A stretch of DNA of 64,000 nucleotides, from contig NZ_JACATN010000004.1 in NCBI RefSeq assembly GCF_018603515.1, forward strand, positions 1 through 64,000, given 5' to 3'. A program made the translations under genes and the position numbers. Below are positions 1 to 9,686 of this stretch, piece after piece. Origin of the DNA: Zobellia barbeyronii (GTDB lineage: Bacteria > Bacteroidota > Bacteroidia > Flavobacteriales > Flavobacteriaceae). Numbering within the stretch: position 1 is the first letter of the stretch; each line of letters starts with the position of its first letter. Under the pieces are notes generated by a model. It was not told the origin of the DNA. It ran no database searches and saw only the letters and a list, made by a program, of their open reading frames with translations.

Positions 1-3000
1 ATAGTACTTCCGAGGTCGTCGTTTCCGAACAAGCAGCACCGAATGCGGGAACCGATGGAACATTGATTATCTGCACAGGTACAACAGTAACAGAAACTCA
101 GCTTTTTAATGAACTCGGTGGAACACCTGATTCTAGTGGAACTTGGTTACCCGTAATGGCTGGTGCAGGAACATACACTTATACCGTAATCGCTACTTTA
201 CCTTGTACCGTTGATAGTACTTCCGAGGTAGTCGTTTCCGAACAAGCAACTCCGAATGCAGGAACCGATGGAGCATTGACCATTTGCGAAGGAACTACGG
301 TAACAGAAATACAACTTTTTAATGAACTCGGTGGCACTCCCGATTCTGGAGGAACTTGGACTCCTACTCTTGCAGGTGCTGGGACCTATACCTATACCAT
401 AGCGGCAACTTCGCCTTGTACAACTGACTCGACATCGGAAATAGTCGTTTCCGAACAAGCAGCACCGAATGCGGGAACCGATGGAACATTGACCATATGT
501 CAAGGCGCAACAGTAAACGAAAGTCAACTTTTTGCCGAACTAGGAGCCACACCCGATTCTGGTGGAACTTGGTCTCCGGTAATGGCAGGTGCAGGAACCT
601 ACACCTATACCGTAACGGCAACATCGCCATGTACAGGAAATGATACTTCGGAAATTATCGTAACAGAACTCATAAATCCGAATGCAGGTACCGATGGTTC
701 TTTGACCGTTTGTGAAGGCACTATCGTAACGGAAAGTCAACTTTTTAATGAGCTTGGTGGAAGTCCGGACCCTGGCGGAAGTTGGACACCTGCCCTTGCG
801 AGTTCTGGAACATATACCTATACGGTAACTTCCTCGTGTACTGGAGATGACACCTCCCAAGTTATTGTTACAGAGCAAGTATTACCTAATGCTGGTACCG
901 ATGGAACATTGACCATATGTGAAGGAACTACCGTAACCGAAACACAACTATTTGATGAACTTGGCGGCTCCCCAAATCCTGGTGGAAACTGGACGCCTAC
1001 CCTTGCTGGTGCAGGAACATACACGTATACCGTTGTAGCTACTTCTGCATGTACTGTAGATGGTACCTCGGAAGTGGTCGTAACAGAAGAACCGACTGCA
1101 AATGCTGGTATTGATGGAACATTGACCATTTGTGAAGGAACTACTGTTACTGAAGCACAACTATTTAATGAACTAGGTGGAACACCCGATTCTGGTGGGA
1201 CATGGTCACCAACAATGGCTGGAGCAGGAACATACACCTATACCGTAATGGCAACTTCGCCATGTACAGCAAATGATACTTCGGAAGTTGTGGTAACAGA
1301 ACAAGTAAATCCGAATGCAGGTTCTGATGGTTCTTTGACCATTTGTGAAGGCACAACTGTTACTGAAAGTCAACTTTTCGCAGAACTTGGTAACATTCCC
1401 GACTCAGGGGGAACATGGTTACCAGCAATGGCCGGTGCAGGAACATATACCTATACTGTAACTGCAACTTCGCCTTGTACCGTAGATAGTACTTCAGAAG
1501 TAATCGTATCTGAACTACCAACTCCGAATGCAGGAACAGACGGTAGTTTGATCATTTGCACGGGCGAGACCGTAAACGAAGCTCAGCTCTTTGCTCAACT
1601 AGGCGGAACACCAGATTCAGGAGGGACTTGGTCTCCGGTTATAGCTGGCGCAGGAACGTACACTTATACAATAGCAGCAATTTCGCCATGTACCATTGAT
1701 AATACTTCAAAAGTATTAGTCACTGAACAGCTATTGCCTAATGCAGGAACCGATGGAACATTAAACATATGCGCAGGCGAAACCGTAAACGAAACACAGC
1801 TCTTTGCTCAACTTGGAGGTGCTGATTCAGGTGGAACATGGACGCCTACGATGGCCGGTGCAGGAACGTACACTTATACAATAGCAGCAATTATGCCGTG
1901 TGCCATTGATGATACTTCAGAGGTGGTGGTCTCCGAACAAGCATTACCTAACGCAGGAACCGATGGAACATTGACCATATGCGCGGGTGAGACCTTAAAT
2001 GAAACTCAGCTATTTACTCAACTCGGCGGAACACCAGATTCAGGAGGAACCTGGTCACCTGTTATGGCTGGAGCTGGAACATATACCTATACCGTAACTG
2101 CAACTTCACCTTGTGCCATTGATGATATTTCAGAAGTGATTGTTACAGAGCAGGTACTACCAAATGCAGGTACAGACGGAACATTACAACTATGCGAAAG
2201 CAATACACTTACAGAAGCGCTACTTTTTGCTGAACTTGGGGGCTCACCAGACCCTAATGGAAGCTGGACTCCTACCCTTGCGGGTGCAGGAACATATACT
2301 TATACCGTTTTAGCAACTTCGCCATGTACAGGAAATGATACTTCTGAGGTTGTTGTAACCGAAGAAGCTGCGCCTAATGCTGGCTCGGATGGAACATTGA
2401 CCATTTGCGAAGGAATCACGGTAACGGAAACTCAACTTTTTGCTCAACTCGGTGGAGCACCAGATTCTGGTGGAAGCTGGACTCCGGCAATGGCAGGCGC
2501 AGGGACGTATACATATACCGTAATTGCAACTTCGCCTTGTACTGTAGATAGTACTTCAGAAGTAATCGTATCTGAACAACCAACCCCGAACGCAGGAACA
2601 GACGGAAGTTTGATTATTTGCACGGGCGAGACCGTAAACGAAACACAGCTATTTGCCGAACTAGGTGGTACACCAAATTTTGGTGGAGTATGGACACCTA
2701 CAATGGCTGGAGCAGGAACATATACTTATACCGTATCGGCAATCGCCCCATGTACTTTAGATGATAGCTCCATAGTAATCGTATCTGAACAACCAATTCC
2801 AAATGCAGGAACGGACGGAACTTTGACAATTTGCAAAGGAACTATCGTAACAGAAACACAACTCTTTGATGAACTTAACGGAACTCCCGATACTGGCGGC
2901 GATTGGACACCTACTTTGGCTGGTGCAGGAACCTACACCTATACCGTAAAAGGTAATGTATGTTCAAACGCAATAGCGACCGTCACCGTTAATGAAGAAA

Positions 3001-3983
3001 TTCAGCCGAATGCCGGAACTGATACAACGCTCACCATATGCCCAGGTTCCACTGTCACAGAAGCAGAACTTTTTTCCCTCTTAGGCACTGATAACACCAG
3101 CGGTACGTGGAGTCCAAATCCTGAAGGAGCCAGTGCAGGTATATTTACCTATAGTATTCCTGGAAACCTATGTGGAGGTGATTCAAATGCAACCGTTACG
3201 GTGACCGTTTCTAATCTAGATTCTGATGGTGACACCATATTAGACTGTTATGAATTAATAGATGGTACCAATCCTTTTGACGACTGCGATTCCATTGGTG
3301 GAAAACCATTACTCAGCAGTGATTGCGACAATGATAAACTCACAGAAGAAGAGGAAGCTTTATTGGGTACAGATCCAATGAATCCGGATTCTGATGGTGA
3401 TGGCGTAATAGACGGACAAGAAGTAACTGATAGTACAGACCCATTGGACAATTGCGATTTCTTATTGGAAAGCCAAACCCTTGCTCCAAGTAGAATCTGG
3501 AATGATGCGGACTGTGATATGGACAACCTGACAAATGAACAAGAAATAGACAGGGGAACCGACCCTACCAATCCTGATACCGACGGTGATACTATTAATG
3601 ATGGACAAGAAGTGATGGATAATACTGACCCACTTGACCCTTGTGATTCTATTGGTGGCAAAGCACCGAATAATATTTCCTGTGAATTATTTATTGAGTT
3701 AGACCTCGTTAAACAAGGAGATATTTTAAACGGAAGTTTTAGGATAATTAATATTGATAGATACCCTGACCATCAGGTAGAGATATTTAATAGATGGGGG
3801 GTTCTAGTTTGGGAGTCTTCTAAATATGATAACAACAATAATGCTTTTGAAGGATTATCAAAAGGGAGAATTACTATTATAGAAAACCAAAAATTACCAT
3901 CTGGAGTTTATTTCTATAAAATAAAATATGTAGCTAAGGGTGAGGATAAAATGAAAGAAGGATACCTCTATCTACAAGATTAA
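1..3983 (+). CDS. Repetitive T9SS-secreted surface adhesin, 3' part
   Basis: The reading frame is open from the first complete codon at base 3, so the true start lies upstream of the window. The visible part (about 1326 codons) has three regions. First come 15 tandem units of about 71 residues, each opening with PNAGTDG and carrying two cysteines, QLF..LGG and AGAGTYTYT. Next are acidic Asp-rich stretches of thrombospondin type-3 style (DSDGDGVIDGQE and similar, about bases 3215-3660), expected to bind calcium. Last is a C-terminal domain of about 100 residues with IFNRWG and LPSGVYFYKI, typical of the type-B (gliding-motility-associated, CHU_C) T9SS sorting domain. The protein is probably exported by T9SS and held at the cell surface as an adhesin. 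The units look Ig-like with one disulfide each (inference). The gene is followed 15 bases later by a PorP/SprF gene, the usual partner of such cargo. Confidence 0.9.
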   Translation, partial: STSEVVVSEQAAPNAGTDGTLIICTGTTVTETQLFNELGGTPDSSGTWLPVMAGAGTYTYTVIATLPCTVDSTSEVVVSEQATPNAGTDGALTICEGTTVTEIQLFNELGGTPDSGGTWTPTLAGAGTYTYTIAATSPCTTDSTSEIVVSEQAAPNAGTDGTLTICQGATVNESQLFAELGATPDSGGTWSPVMAGAGTYTYTVTATSPCTGNDTSEIIVTELINPNAGTDGSLTVCEGTIVTESQLFNELGGSPDPGGSWTPALASSGTYTYTVTSSCTGDDTSQVIVTEQVLPNAGTDGTLTICEGTTVTETQLFDELGGSPNPGGNWTPTLAGAGTYTYTVVATSACTVDGTSEVVVTEEPTANAGIDGTLTICEGTTVTEAQLFNELGGTPDSGGTWSPTMAGAGTYTYTVMATSPCTANDTSEVVVTEQVNPNAGSDGSLTICEGTTVTESQLFAELGNIPDSGGTWLPAMAGAGTYTYTVTATSPCTVDSTSEVIVSELPTPNAGTDGSLIICTGETVNEAQLFAQLGGTPDSGGTWSPVIAGAGTYTYTIAAISPCTIDNTSKVLVTEQLLPNAGTDGTLNICAGETVNETQLFAQLGGADSGGTWTPTMAGAGTYTYTIAAIMPCAIDDTSEVVVSEQALPNAGTDGTLTICAGETLNETQLFTQLGGTPDSGGTWSPVMAGAGTYTYTVTATSPCAIDDISEVIVTEQVLPNAGTDGTLQLCESNTLTEALLFAELGGSPDPNGSWTPTLAGAGTYTYTVLATSPCTGNDTSEVVVTEEAAPNAGSDGTLTICEGITVTETQLFAQLGGAPDSGGSWTPAMAGAGTYTYTVIATSPCTVDSTSEVIVSEQPTPNAGTDGSLIICTGETVNETQLFAELGGTPNFGGVWTPTMAGAGTYTYTVSAIAPCTLDDSSIVIVSEQPIPNAGTDGTLTICKGTIVTETQLFDELNGTPDTGGDWTPTLAGAGTYTYTVKGNVCSNAIATVTVNEEIQPNAGTDTTLTICPGSTVTEAELFSLLGTDNTSGTWSPNPEGASAGIFTYSIPGNLCGGDSNATVTVTVSNLDSDGDTILDCYELIDGTNPFDDCDSIGGKPLLSSDCDNDKLTEEEEALLGTDPMNPDSDGDGVIDGQEVTDSTDPLDNCDFLLESQTLAPSRIWNDADCDMDNLTNEQEIDRGTDPTNPDTDGDTINDGQEVMDNTDPLDPCDSIGGKAPNNISCELFIELDLVKQGDILNGSFRIINIDRYPDHQVEIFNRWGVLVWESSKYDNNNNAFEGLSKGRITIIENQKLPSGVYFYKIKYVAKGEDKMKEGYLYLQD
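39..3215 (+). repeat. 15 tandem 213-bp coding repeats
   Basis: Units begin at 39, 252, 465 and so on, an exact period of 213 bp in the first units. Each encodes about 71 residues from PNAGTDG to the next. Some units are one or two codons shorter, for example the ninth (LGGADSGG lacks the TP of its neighbours) and the fourth (shortened before SSC). The last two diverge most. DNA similarity between units is high enough to permit recombination-driven gain or loss of units. Confidence 0.95.
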
Positions 3984-3998
3984 ACAGAGTAAATAAAC

Positions 3999-4937
3999 AT
4001 GAAAAGTACCATACTAAAAATCTTGTTTTTACTTCTGACGATGCAATTAAGCTTCGGGCAGCAGGATGCTCAATTTACCCAATACATGTATAACACATTA
4101 ACGGTGAATCCTGCCTATGCCGGCTCTAGAGATGTTCTTGGTGTTTCACTACTACACCGGTCTCAATGGGTTGGGATGGACGGAGCTCCTAGTACGCAAA
4201 CTTTTAACATACAAAGCCCTTACAACGACACAGTTGGATTAGGGTTTTCCATCGTACATGACGAAATTGGAAATAACACCAACCAAAATACCAATTTTGA
4301 TGTTGCTTTTTCGTACAGTGTACCTACTTCCGAGAATTATGAACTCTCATTTGGTCTCTCTGCTGGTGGGCAATTATTGAATATCGATTTTAATAAATTG
4401 AGAAATTATAGCGCTAGTCTAGCTCCATCTGTAGAAAAAGAATTGTATAAAAAATTTACCCCCAATGTGGGAGCCGGAGTATACTTTCACTCCAATAAAT
4501 TTTATGTTGGTCTTTCGGCACCTAATATTTTAGAAACCGAACATTTTCAAAACCCAGATGACAATGGTTCAGTAATAGCTTCTGAGCGAATGAATCTTTA
4601 TCTGATTTCCGGATATGTTTTTGACCTAAATCCATCTTTAAAATTCAAGCCCGCATATCTTATAAAAGCTGTTACTGGCGCTCCCCTTCAGGTAGACCTT
4701 TCTGCTAACTTCTTAATCAAAGAAAAATTCACCTTGGGCGCTGCCTATAGGTGGGATGCCGCAATGAGTGCGCTATTTGGTTTCCAAATGGGCAAGCAAT
4801 TCATGCTAGGACTTGCTTATGACCGTGAAATATCTTCATTAGGTGGTTCGCAATTTAATGATGGTTCTTTTGAAATATTCCTTAGGTACGAATTTATCAA
4901 GAATAACAAAATTGATTTAACCCCTAGATTCTTTTAG
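3999..4937 (+). CDS. PorP/SprF family T9SS outer-membrane protein
   Basis: This 312-residue protein has a Sec signal peptide ending near SFGQ and then the family signature QDAQFTQYMYN, followed by NPAYAGSR and HRSQWVG. The rest alternates short beta strands as expected for an outer-membrane barrel and ends in aromatic residues (RFF). Members of this family are needed for secretion or surface attachment of type-B cargo. SprF for the gliding adhesin SprB in Flavobacterium johnsoniae is the known example. It lies 15 bases after the adhesin and 2 bases before the OmpA-family gene, so the three are almost certainly one operon. Confidence 0.93.
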   Translation: MKSTILKILFLLLTMQLSFGQQDAQFTQYMYNTLTVNPAYAGSRDVLGVSLLHRSQWVGMDGAPSTQTFNIQSPYNDTVGLGFSIVHDEIGNNTNQNTNFDVAFSYSVPTSENYELSFGLSAGGQLLNIDFNKLRNYSASLAPSVEKELYKKFTPNVGAGVYFHSNKFYVGLSAPNILETEHFQNPDDNGSVIASERMNLYLISGYVFDLNPSLKFKPAYLIKAVTGAPLQVDLSANFLIKEKFTLGAAYRWDAAMSALFGFQMGKQFMLGLAYDREISSLGGSQFNDGSFEIFLRYEFIKNNKIDLTPRFF

Positions 4938-4939
4938 AA

Positions 4940-6868
4940 ATGAGCATAAAGCCCACATATCTGCTAGTTCTGCTCTTTTTGAGCACTTGGGGTTCTAGCT
5001 GTTTTTCACAAGGAAAAAAGAAGAAAGCGGAAGCTGATAATTTTGACCATTATGCCTACATGCAGGATATTGAATCCTACCCTTCTCTACTTGAAAAAGG
5101 ATATGATGAGACTACAATCCATAAAAAATTAGGCAATGCCAATTATCATAGTGCCAACTACGATGTTGCTACATTCTGGTACGAGAAACTTTTAGAAAAT
5201 GATGAAGTAGCGGTATCTCCCGACTACCTTTACCGGTATGCCCTAGCTCTTAAATCTATAAAAAGATATGATGAGTCTAATCTATGGATGGAAAAGTTTC
5301 AGAAAATAAAGAATAACGATACACGCGCCAACCTTTTTACCAGTAACCCAGATTACTTAAAAGAGATACAGATTCCTAAGGAGCAATATATTATTGAGAA
5401 TCTCAGCGATATCAATTCTCCAGAATCAGATTTTGCTCCTTCGTATTTTGCAGGAAACCTAGTATTCACAACTTCTAGAGATCTTGATTTACAGAAATAC
5501 AGCAAACTGCCCTACCTCAACCTATATCAATCTGAAATATCAGAAGAAGGCAAAACGGGTAAGTTATCTTTGTTATCAGAGATTTTGAATAGCAAAGCCA
5601 ATGAATCCTCTACCTCTTTTTCCAAAGATGGAGAAACCGTTTATTTTACAAGAAATAACTTCTCAAAAAAATCATTTAAAAGAGATAAAAATGGGATTAG
5701 TAGACTAAAAATTTATAGAGCTTTTAAGAACGGTGATTCTTGGGGGGAACCAGAAGACCTTCCTTTTAATGACACCAATTATTCGGTTGCTCATCCTTCT
5801 TTAAGTAGTGATGGCACCAAACTCTATTTTGCGTCAGACATGCCCGGAGGGAAAGGTGCATCTGATATTTATGTAGTTACCGTTTTATCCGACGGAACCT
5901 TTGGAGAGCCGGTAAACATGGGAGCTCTTGTTAATACAGAAGGAAAGGAAACCTTTCCTTTTATTGCTAATTCAGACATCTTATATTTTGCTTCTAACGG
6001 TCATCCTGGCCTTGGTGGTCTTGATATTTTTAAAGTAGACCTGAATAAAGAAAATAAGCCTACCAATTTGGGAAGTCCAATTAATAGTTCCGATGACGAT
6101 TTTTCTTTGGTGACGGATGCATCAGAAGAAATTGGTTATTTTGCTTCAAACCGAAAAGGAGGAAAAGGTAGTGACGATATCTACGGATTAAAACGAAGTG
6201 ATTCTGACTGCTTTACTTTTATTGAGGGTAATGCCTATGATAAGGATTCTGAGAAACCCTTAGCGGAAACCATAGTGGAAGCACTTGATTATGATGGTCA
6301 AAAATTAGCAGAAACCGTAACAGCCTCAGATGGTTCTTATACTATCCGAATACCTTGTCAAGAAAAACAATATCAACTGTCAGGCAAAAAAGAAGGTTAC
6401 GAAGTAGGAACGCTCTATATGCTAACCACCAGCGACAAAAAACAAATTAAGGATACCCGTCTAGAGTTAGAGCAATCTACCAAGGTTGTTGACGTTGGTT
6501 CCGACTTGGTCAAAGTTTTAAAACTTACCCCTATCTACTTTGACCTGAATAGCTCTTACATTAATAAAAGTGCATATCCTGAACTAAATAAGGTGGTTGA
6601 TTACATGAGTAAAAGACCGGATATTAAAATAGCCGTAGGCTCACATACCGATAGCCGAGAAGGAGACCAATACAATGTATGGCTATCCAGAAGACGTGCC
6701 ATGAGAACGGTACAATACATCACATCCAAAGGTATAGACCCTTCACGAATTTCAGGAAAAGGTTATGGAGAAACTCAATTATTGAACCGATGCGCCAATG
6801 GCGTTCGTTGTTCGGAAAGCGAACACCAATTGAATAGACGTTCAGAATTCATCGTGATCGAAAAATAA
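4940..6868 (+). CDS. PorE-like TPR / beta-propeller / OmpA-domain protein
   Basis: The 642-residue protein has a signal peptide ending near CFSQ. It is followed by a TPR-like helical region (about residues 35-130) and a PD40/WD40-like propeller with repeated strands such as VFTTSRD, KLYFASD, ILYFASN and GYFASNR (about 165-410). A carboxypeptidase-regulatory-like domain follows (about 420-505). The C-terminal OmpA domain (about 530-642) carries HTDSREGD and the peptidoglycan-binding pattern NxxLSxxRA. This domain order is that of PorE, the T9SS component linking the machinery to peptidoglycan, and of OmpA-family proteins commonly encoded next to PorP/SprF. Here it is probably a dedicated periplasmic anchor for the preceding adhesin and SprF-like protein. 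Whether it is the core PorE or an accessory paralogue cannot be told from the window. Confidence 0.88.
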   Translation: MSIKPTYLLVLLFLSTWGSSCFSQGKKKKAEADNFDHYAYMQDIESYPSLLEKGYDETTIHKKLGNANYHSANYDVATFWYEKLLENDEVAVSPDYLYRYALALKSIKRYDESNLWMEKFQKIKNNDTRANLFTSNPDYLKEIQIPKEQYIIENLSDINSPESDFAPSYFAGNLVFTTSRDLDLQKYSKLPYLNLYQSEISEEGKTGKLSLLSEILNSKANESSTSFSKDGETVYFTRNNFSKKSFKRDKNGISRLKIYRAFKNGDSWGEPEDLPFNDTNYSVAHPSLSSDGTKLYFASDMPGGKGASDIYVVTVLSDGTFGEPVNMGALVNTEGKETFPFIANSDILYFASNGHPGLGGLDIFKVDLNKENKPTNLGSPINSSDDDFSLVTDASEEIGYFASNRKGGKGSDDIYGLKRSDSDCFTFIEGNAYDKDSEKPLAETIVEALDYDGQKLAETVTASDGSYTIRIPCQEKQYQLSGKKEGYEVGTLYMLTTSDKKQIKDTRLELEQSTKVVDVGSDLVKVLKLTPIYFDLNSSYINKSAYPELNKVVDYMSKRPDIKIAVGSHTDSREGDQYNVWLSRRRAMRTVQYITSKGIDPSRISGKGYGETQLLNRCANGVRCSESEHQLNRRSEFIVIEK

Positions 6869-6923
6869 CCTATTTCCCCTCCAAGAAATACTGTATGAAG
6901 CACTAAAATTCTTCAAGGAGCCT

Positions 6924-6931
6924 TATTTTTG
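6924..6931 (+). promoter_or_regulatory. Bacteroidota -7 box upstream of ctaA
   Basis: TATTTTTG matches TAnnTTTG. It lies 18 bases before the ATG at 6950 and overlaps a possible TTG start at 6929, which argues for the downstream ATG. No clear TTTG -33 element is visible. Confidence 0.5.
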
Positions 6932-6949
6932 CATAAAGGAAATTCAGCT

Positions 6950-7984
6950 ATGCAGAAAAATTTCAGAAAGGTTGCTAAAGTTGCTTTGGTACTCGTATAT
7001 CTCGTTATTGTTGCCGGTGCCGTAGTGCGTGGCACAGGTAGCGGAATGGGCTGCCCAGATTGGCCTAAATGCTTTGGCCACTATATTCCTCCAACAGAAA
7101 TTTCTGAACTACAATGGAAGCCTGATACCGATATTAAAAAAGGCCAAATAATCATTGTAGATGAAACCCTTCAAGTTGCTTCCGAAAGTTTTAAAACCAG
7201 TACCACCTTTGATAAAGATAAATGGGAAACCTATACCAAGCACGATTATGCGCAATTTAATGCGGCACACACTTGGATAGAATACATTAACCGTCTGTTT
7301 GGGGCCCTGGCTGGCTTAGCCACTCTAGTCCTAGCTATCATGTCTATTCGTCTGTTCAAAACAAATAAAAAAATAACCATTCTATCTTGGCTGGTAGTAT
7401 TTGGCATGGGCTTTCAGGCTTGGTTAGGTGCAACCGTTGTCTATTCCCTTTTAGAGCCTGTAAAGATTACTGTGCATATGGTAATGGCATTGGTTATTGT
7501 GGCTTTCCTTCTTTACATCATACATATAACCAAAGCTACAACCGAAAAAGTGAAGACTTATAAGGACATTGTACCGCTTTTATCCTTTGTGCTTTTCATG
7601 ACCCTAGTACAAGTTATTCTAGGTACTCAGGTTAGGCAATTTGTAGATGACCGAATGGATATTTTAGGCGATGCCGCTAAAAACCTATGGCTATCAGATG
7701 CGGATTGGGAATTTTACGTACATCGCTCATTTTCTATAGTCATTGTATTATTGAACATCTTTTTAGCACAGCGTATCTATAAGTATAAGCTCAATTTTCC
7801 AAAAATTAACTGGGTTTTGATTTTCTTGTTTATTGAAGCTATGTCCGGTGTTGCTATGTATTACTTTCATTTTCCATTTACTTCGCAGCCTATACATCTG
7901 GTATTGGCCAGCTTGCTTTTTGGAGTCCAGTTTTATTTGCTTTTAGAAGCTATAAGTGCCAAAAGAAGCTATAAATCTTTGTAA
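6950..7984 (+). CDS. ctaA: Heme A synthase, CtaA/COX15 family
   Basis: This polytopic membrane protein (344 residues from the chosen ATG) oxidises heme O to heme A for aa3-type cytochrome oxidase. The family pattern is clear. Helix 1 ends in AGAVVRGTGSGMGCPDWP, with a paired Cys in CPDWPKC. Heme-ligand-type histidines lie in helices 2 (AAHTWIEYINR), 4 (VHMVMALV), 6 (YVHRSFSIV) and 8 (PIHLVLASL), and LGTQVRQF follows helix 5. A longer frame starts at TTG 6929, but that codon lies in the -7 box. The ATG at 6950 has AAAGGA 10-15 bases before it. The gene is separate from the OmpA-family gene upstream. Confidence 0.93.
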   Translation: MQKNFRKVAKVALVLVYLVIVAGAVVRGTGSGMGCPDWPKCFGHYIPPTEISELQWKPDTDIKKGQIIIVDETLQVASESFKTSTTFDKDKWETYTKHDYAQFNAAHTWIEYINRLFGALAGLATLVLAIMSIRLFKTNKKITILSWLVVFGMGFQAWLGATVVYSLLEPVKITVHMVMALVIVAFLLYIIHITKATTEKVKTYKDIVPLLSFVLFMTLVQVILGTQVRQFVDDRMDILGDAAKNLWLSDADWEFYVHRSFSIVIVLLNIFLAQRIYKYKLNFPKINWVLIFLFIEAMSGVAMYYFHFPFTSQPIHLVLASLLFGVQFYLLLEAISAKRSYKSL

Positions 7985-7989
7985 CTTTG
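7982..7989 (+). promoter_or_regulatory. -7 box overlapping the ctaA stop codon
   Basis: TAACTTTG matches TAnnTTTG exactly and includes the TAA stop of ctaA. It sits 23 bases before the next ATG (8012). This suggests the following gene has its own promoter. No TTTG -33 element at the usual spacing was found. Confidence 0.45.
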
Positions 7990-8011
7990 TCAACCCTTAA
8001 AAATTGCGGTT

Positions 8012-8506
8012 ATGATTTACAAAATACGTATCATCTTAGATGCCAAGGAAGATATATTCAGAGATCTTGAGATAGAGTCAGGCACTTCTATGGAGGAGTT
8101 TCACAACGCTATTGCTCAATCTTTTGGATTTCTAGGTAACGAAATGGCTTCTTTTTATACCTGTGATGAAGAGTGGATTCAAGATGAGGAAATCGCACTT
8201 TTTGACATGAGTGACAATGGTTCTGATGTTAAGCTGATGAACGAAACTTTTCTAGAAGATGTTATGACCGAGGATAGCCCTAAGCTTATCTATGTCTATG
8301 ATTTCTTAAGCATGTGGACGTTCTTCGTAGAACTTGCCGATAAGGTTGAACCTGAATCTGGCATAACCTATCCTAACGTATTATTCAGTTTTGGAGAGCT
8401 TCCGGAAACACCGCCGGAAAAGAATTTTGAGTCAAAACCAGCTTATGATTTTGACGACACCTTTGACAATTATGACGACCTTGATTTTGACGAAAACTGG
8501 AACTAA
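8012..8506 (+). CDS. pRiA4b ORF-3-like (TnpR-passenger-type) protein
   Basis: This 164-residue cytoplasmic protein begins MIYKIRIILDAKEDIFRDLEI, and an amphipathic region (SMEEFHNAIAQSFGF) follows. There is a YTCDEEW segment, a YVYDFLSMWTFFVEL segment and a very acidic C-terminus (repeated DFDD, NYDDLDFDE). This is the pattern of the plasmid pRiA4b ORF-3 family, often named 'IS1096 element passenger TnpR family' in Bacteroidota. The name is historical: no transposase or inverted repeat is nearby, and the gene looks resident. The molecular function is unknown. Confidence 0.75.
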   Translation: MIYKIRIILDAKEDIFRDLEIESGTSMEEFHNAIAQSFGFLGNEMASFYTCDEEWIQDEEIALFDMSDNGSDVKLMNETFLEDVMTEDSPKLIYVYDFLSMWTFFVELADKVEPESGITYPNVLFSFGELPETPPEKNFESKPAYDFDDTFDNYDDLDFDENWN

Positions 8507-8618
8507 TCCATTCTAGATTCCTGCATTTTTTTAGCAAATCGAACATCAAAATAAATCTATTTAGCATTCTGATTAACAGCAATCTACACGCATCAAGAAT
8601 TAAAAAAGCTATTGAATT

Positions 8619-9677
8619 ATGATTAACCTATACCCTACCCAAATCGAAACAATTTCCCTTCACCGCGTGGGGAATAAAAACAAAAGCGAAGGTCTTTTTC
8701 TTTCTGAAGAGCCCTTTTCTTTGAATGATGAGACCACTGGTCTTTTAAAAGAATATTTCTTTAAGCCTTTTCGTGAAAAGGAAGAGAACTATTTTAAGCT
8801 TGTAAATGATGTAGATGTTGAGTTTAATGAACTACACAAAATAGTTTCAGACATTTTTGCGGACCCAGAGAGTATGCATGCCAATTCTAAAAAAATTGCA
8901 CAGCATCTTTTTGAGCAATCTAATCACCCGCATATTAAAAGCGGAGAGGTTTATGTTGCGCATTTATCTAACGTTATGTTAGATAATGTAAAGACCGATG
9001 CAATTGGTATTTTTAAGAGTGAGCTTAAACACGATTTTCTTCAGTTTGAAGAAAAAGGAAGCAACTTAGATATCGTAATTCAACAAGGTATAAACATAAA
9101 TAAACTAGACAAAGGCTGTCTGATTTTTAATGTAGATAAAGAAGAGGGTTACAAAGTGCTTTCTGTAGATAGTAACCGTTATGACACCAAATACTGGCTT
9201 GAAAATTTCTTGGATGTAGATGCCCTTGCAGATGAAAACTTCTACACTAAAAACTATTTAAAGTTTTGTCAGAATTTTGCCAAAGATGTAGTGCTACCAG
9301 CTGAAGACAAGCAGCAAGAGGTTCTTTTTATGAACCGTGCGGTTAACCATTTTGCAAAGAACGATGCTTTTGAGGAAACCAGCTTTTTGAACGAAGTAAT
9401 GGAGAACCCAGAATTAATACCTGAATTCAAACATTACAAAGAGGAAAAAGGTCCTAAATATAGTATTGAAGACGTGTCTAACTTTGATATTGCCAACAAA
9501 GCAGTATCCGATGCACGTAAGAAAATAAAGAATGTTATAAACCTTGACACCAACATACAAATTAAGTTGGACTTTATAAACCCAGAATCTGCGGAGAAAT
9601 TTGTAGAAAAAGGATGGGATGAAGAACGCCAAATGTACTATTACCTAGTATACTTCAATAAAGAGGAGAAAAACTAG
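8619..9677 (+). CDS. Nucleoid-associated protein, NdpA/YejK (NA37) family
   Basis: This 352-residue soluble protein has the family's opening (IETISLHRVGNKNKSEGLFLS), a central block with SGEVYVAHLSNVML and GIFKSELK, and the late segment FMNRAVNHFAKNDAF. These match the 37-kDa nucleoid-associated family (PF04245), whose Escherichia coli member YejK binds DNA and topoisomerases. The length is usual. It is monocistronic: about 110 bases separate it from the upstream gene, and an 18-bp perfect hairpin follows it. Confidence 0.85.
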   Translation: MINLYPTQIETISLHRVGNKNKSEGLFLSEEPFSLNDETTGLLKEYFFKPFREKEENYFKLVNDVDVEFNELHKIVSDIFADPESMHANSKKIAQHLFEQSNHPHIKSGEVYVAHLSNVMLDNVKTDAIGIFKSELKHDFLQFEEKGSNLDIVIQQGININKLDKGCLIFNVDKEEGYKVLSVDSNRYDTKYWLENFLDVDALADENFYTKNYLKFCQNFAKDVVLPAEDKQQEVLFMNRAVNHFAKNDAFEETSFLNEVMENPELIPEFKHYKEEKGPKYSIEDVSNFDIANKAVSDARKKIKNVINLDTNIQIKLDFINPESAEKFVEKGWDEERQMYYYLVYFNKEEKN

Positions 9678-9686
9678 TACTTATAT

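Noticed and set aside
198-1237. Several minus-strand reading frames across the repeat array
   Set aside because: They are antisense shadows of the repetitive coding frame: they repeat with the same 213-bp period, lack start signals and have no family features.
39-3215. Regular repeats considered as a CRISPR array
   Set aside because: The period is 213 bp, the units are coding with no unique spacers, and no cas genes are present.
6929-6949. TTG start extending ctaA by seven codons
   Set aside because: The TTG is within the -7 box TATTTTTG and has no ribosome-binding sequence in front; the ATG at 6950 fits better.
8012-8506. Transposon passenger gene implied by the usual family name
   Set aside because: No transposase, inverted repeats or target duplications are nearby; the name is a historical annotation.
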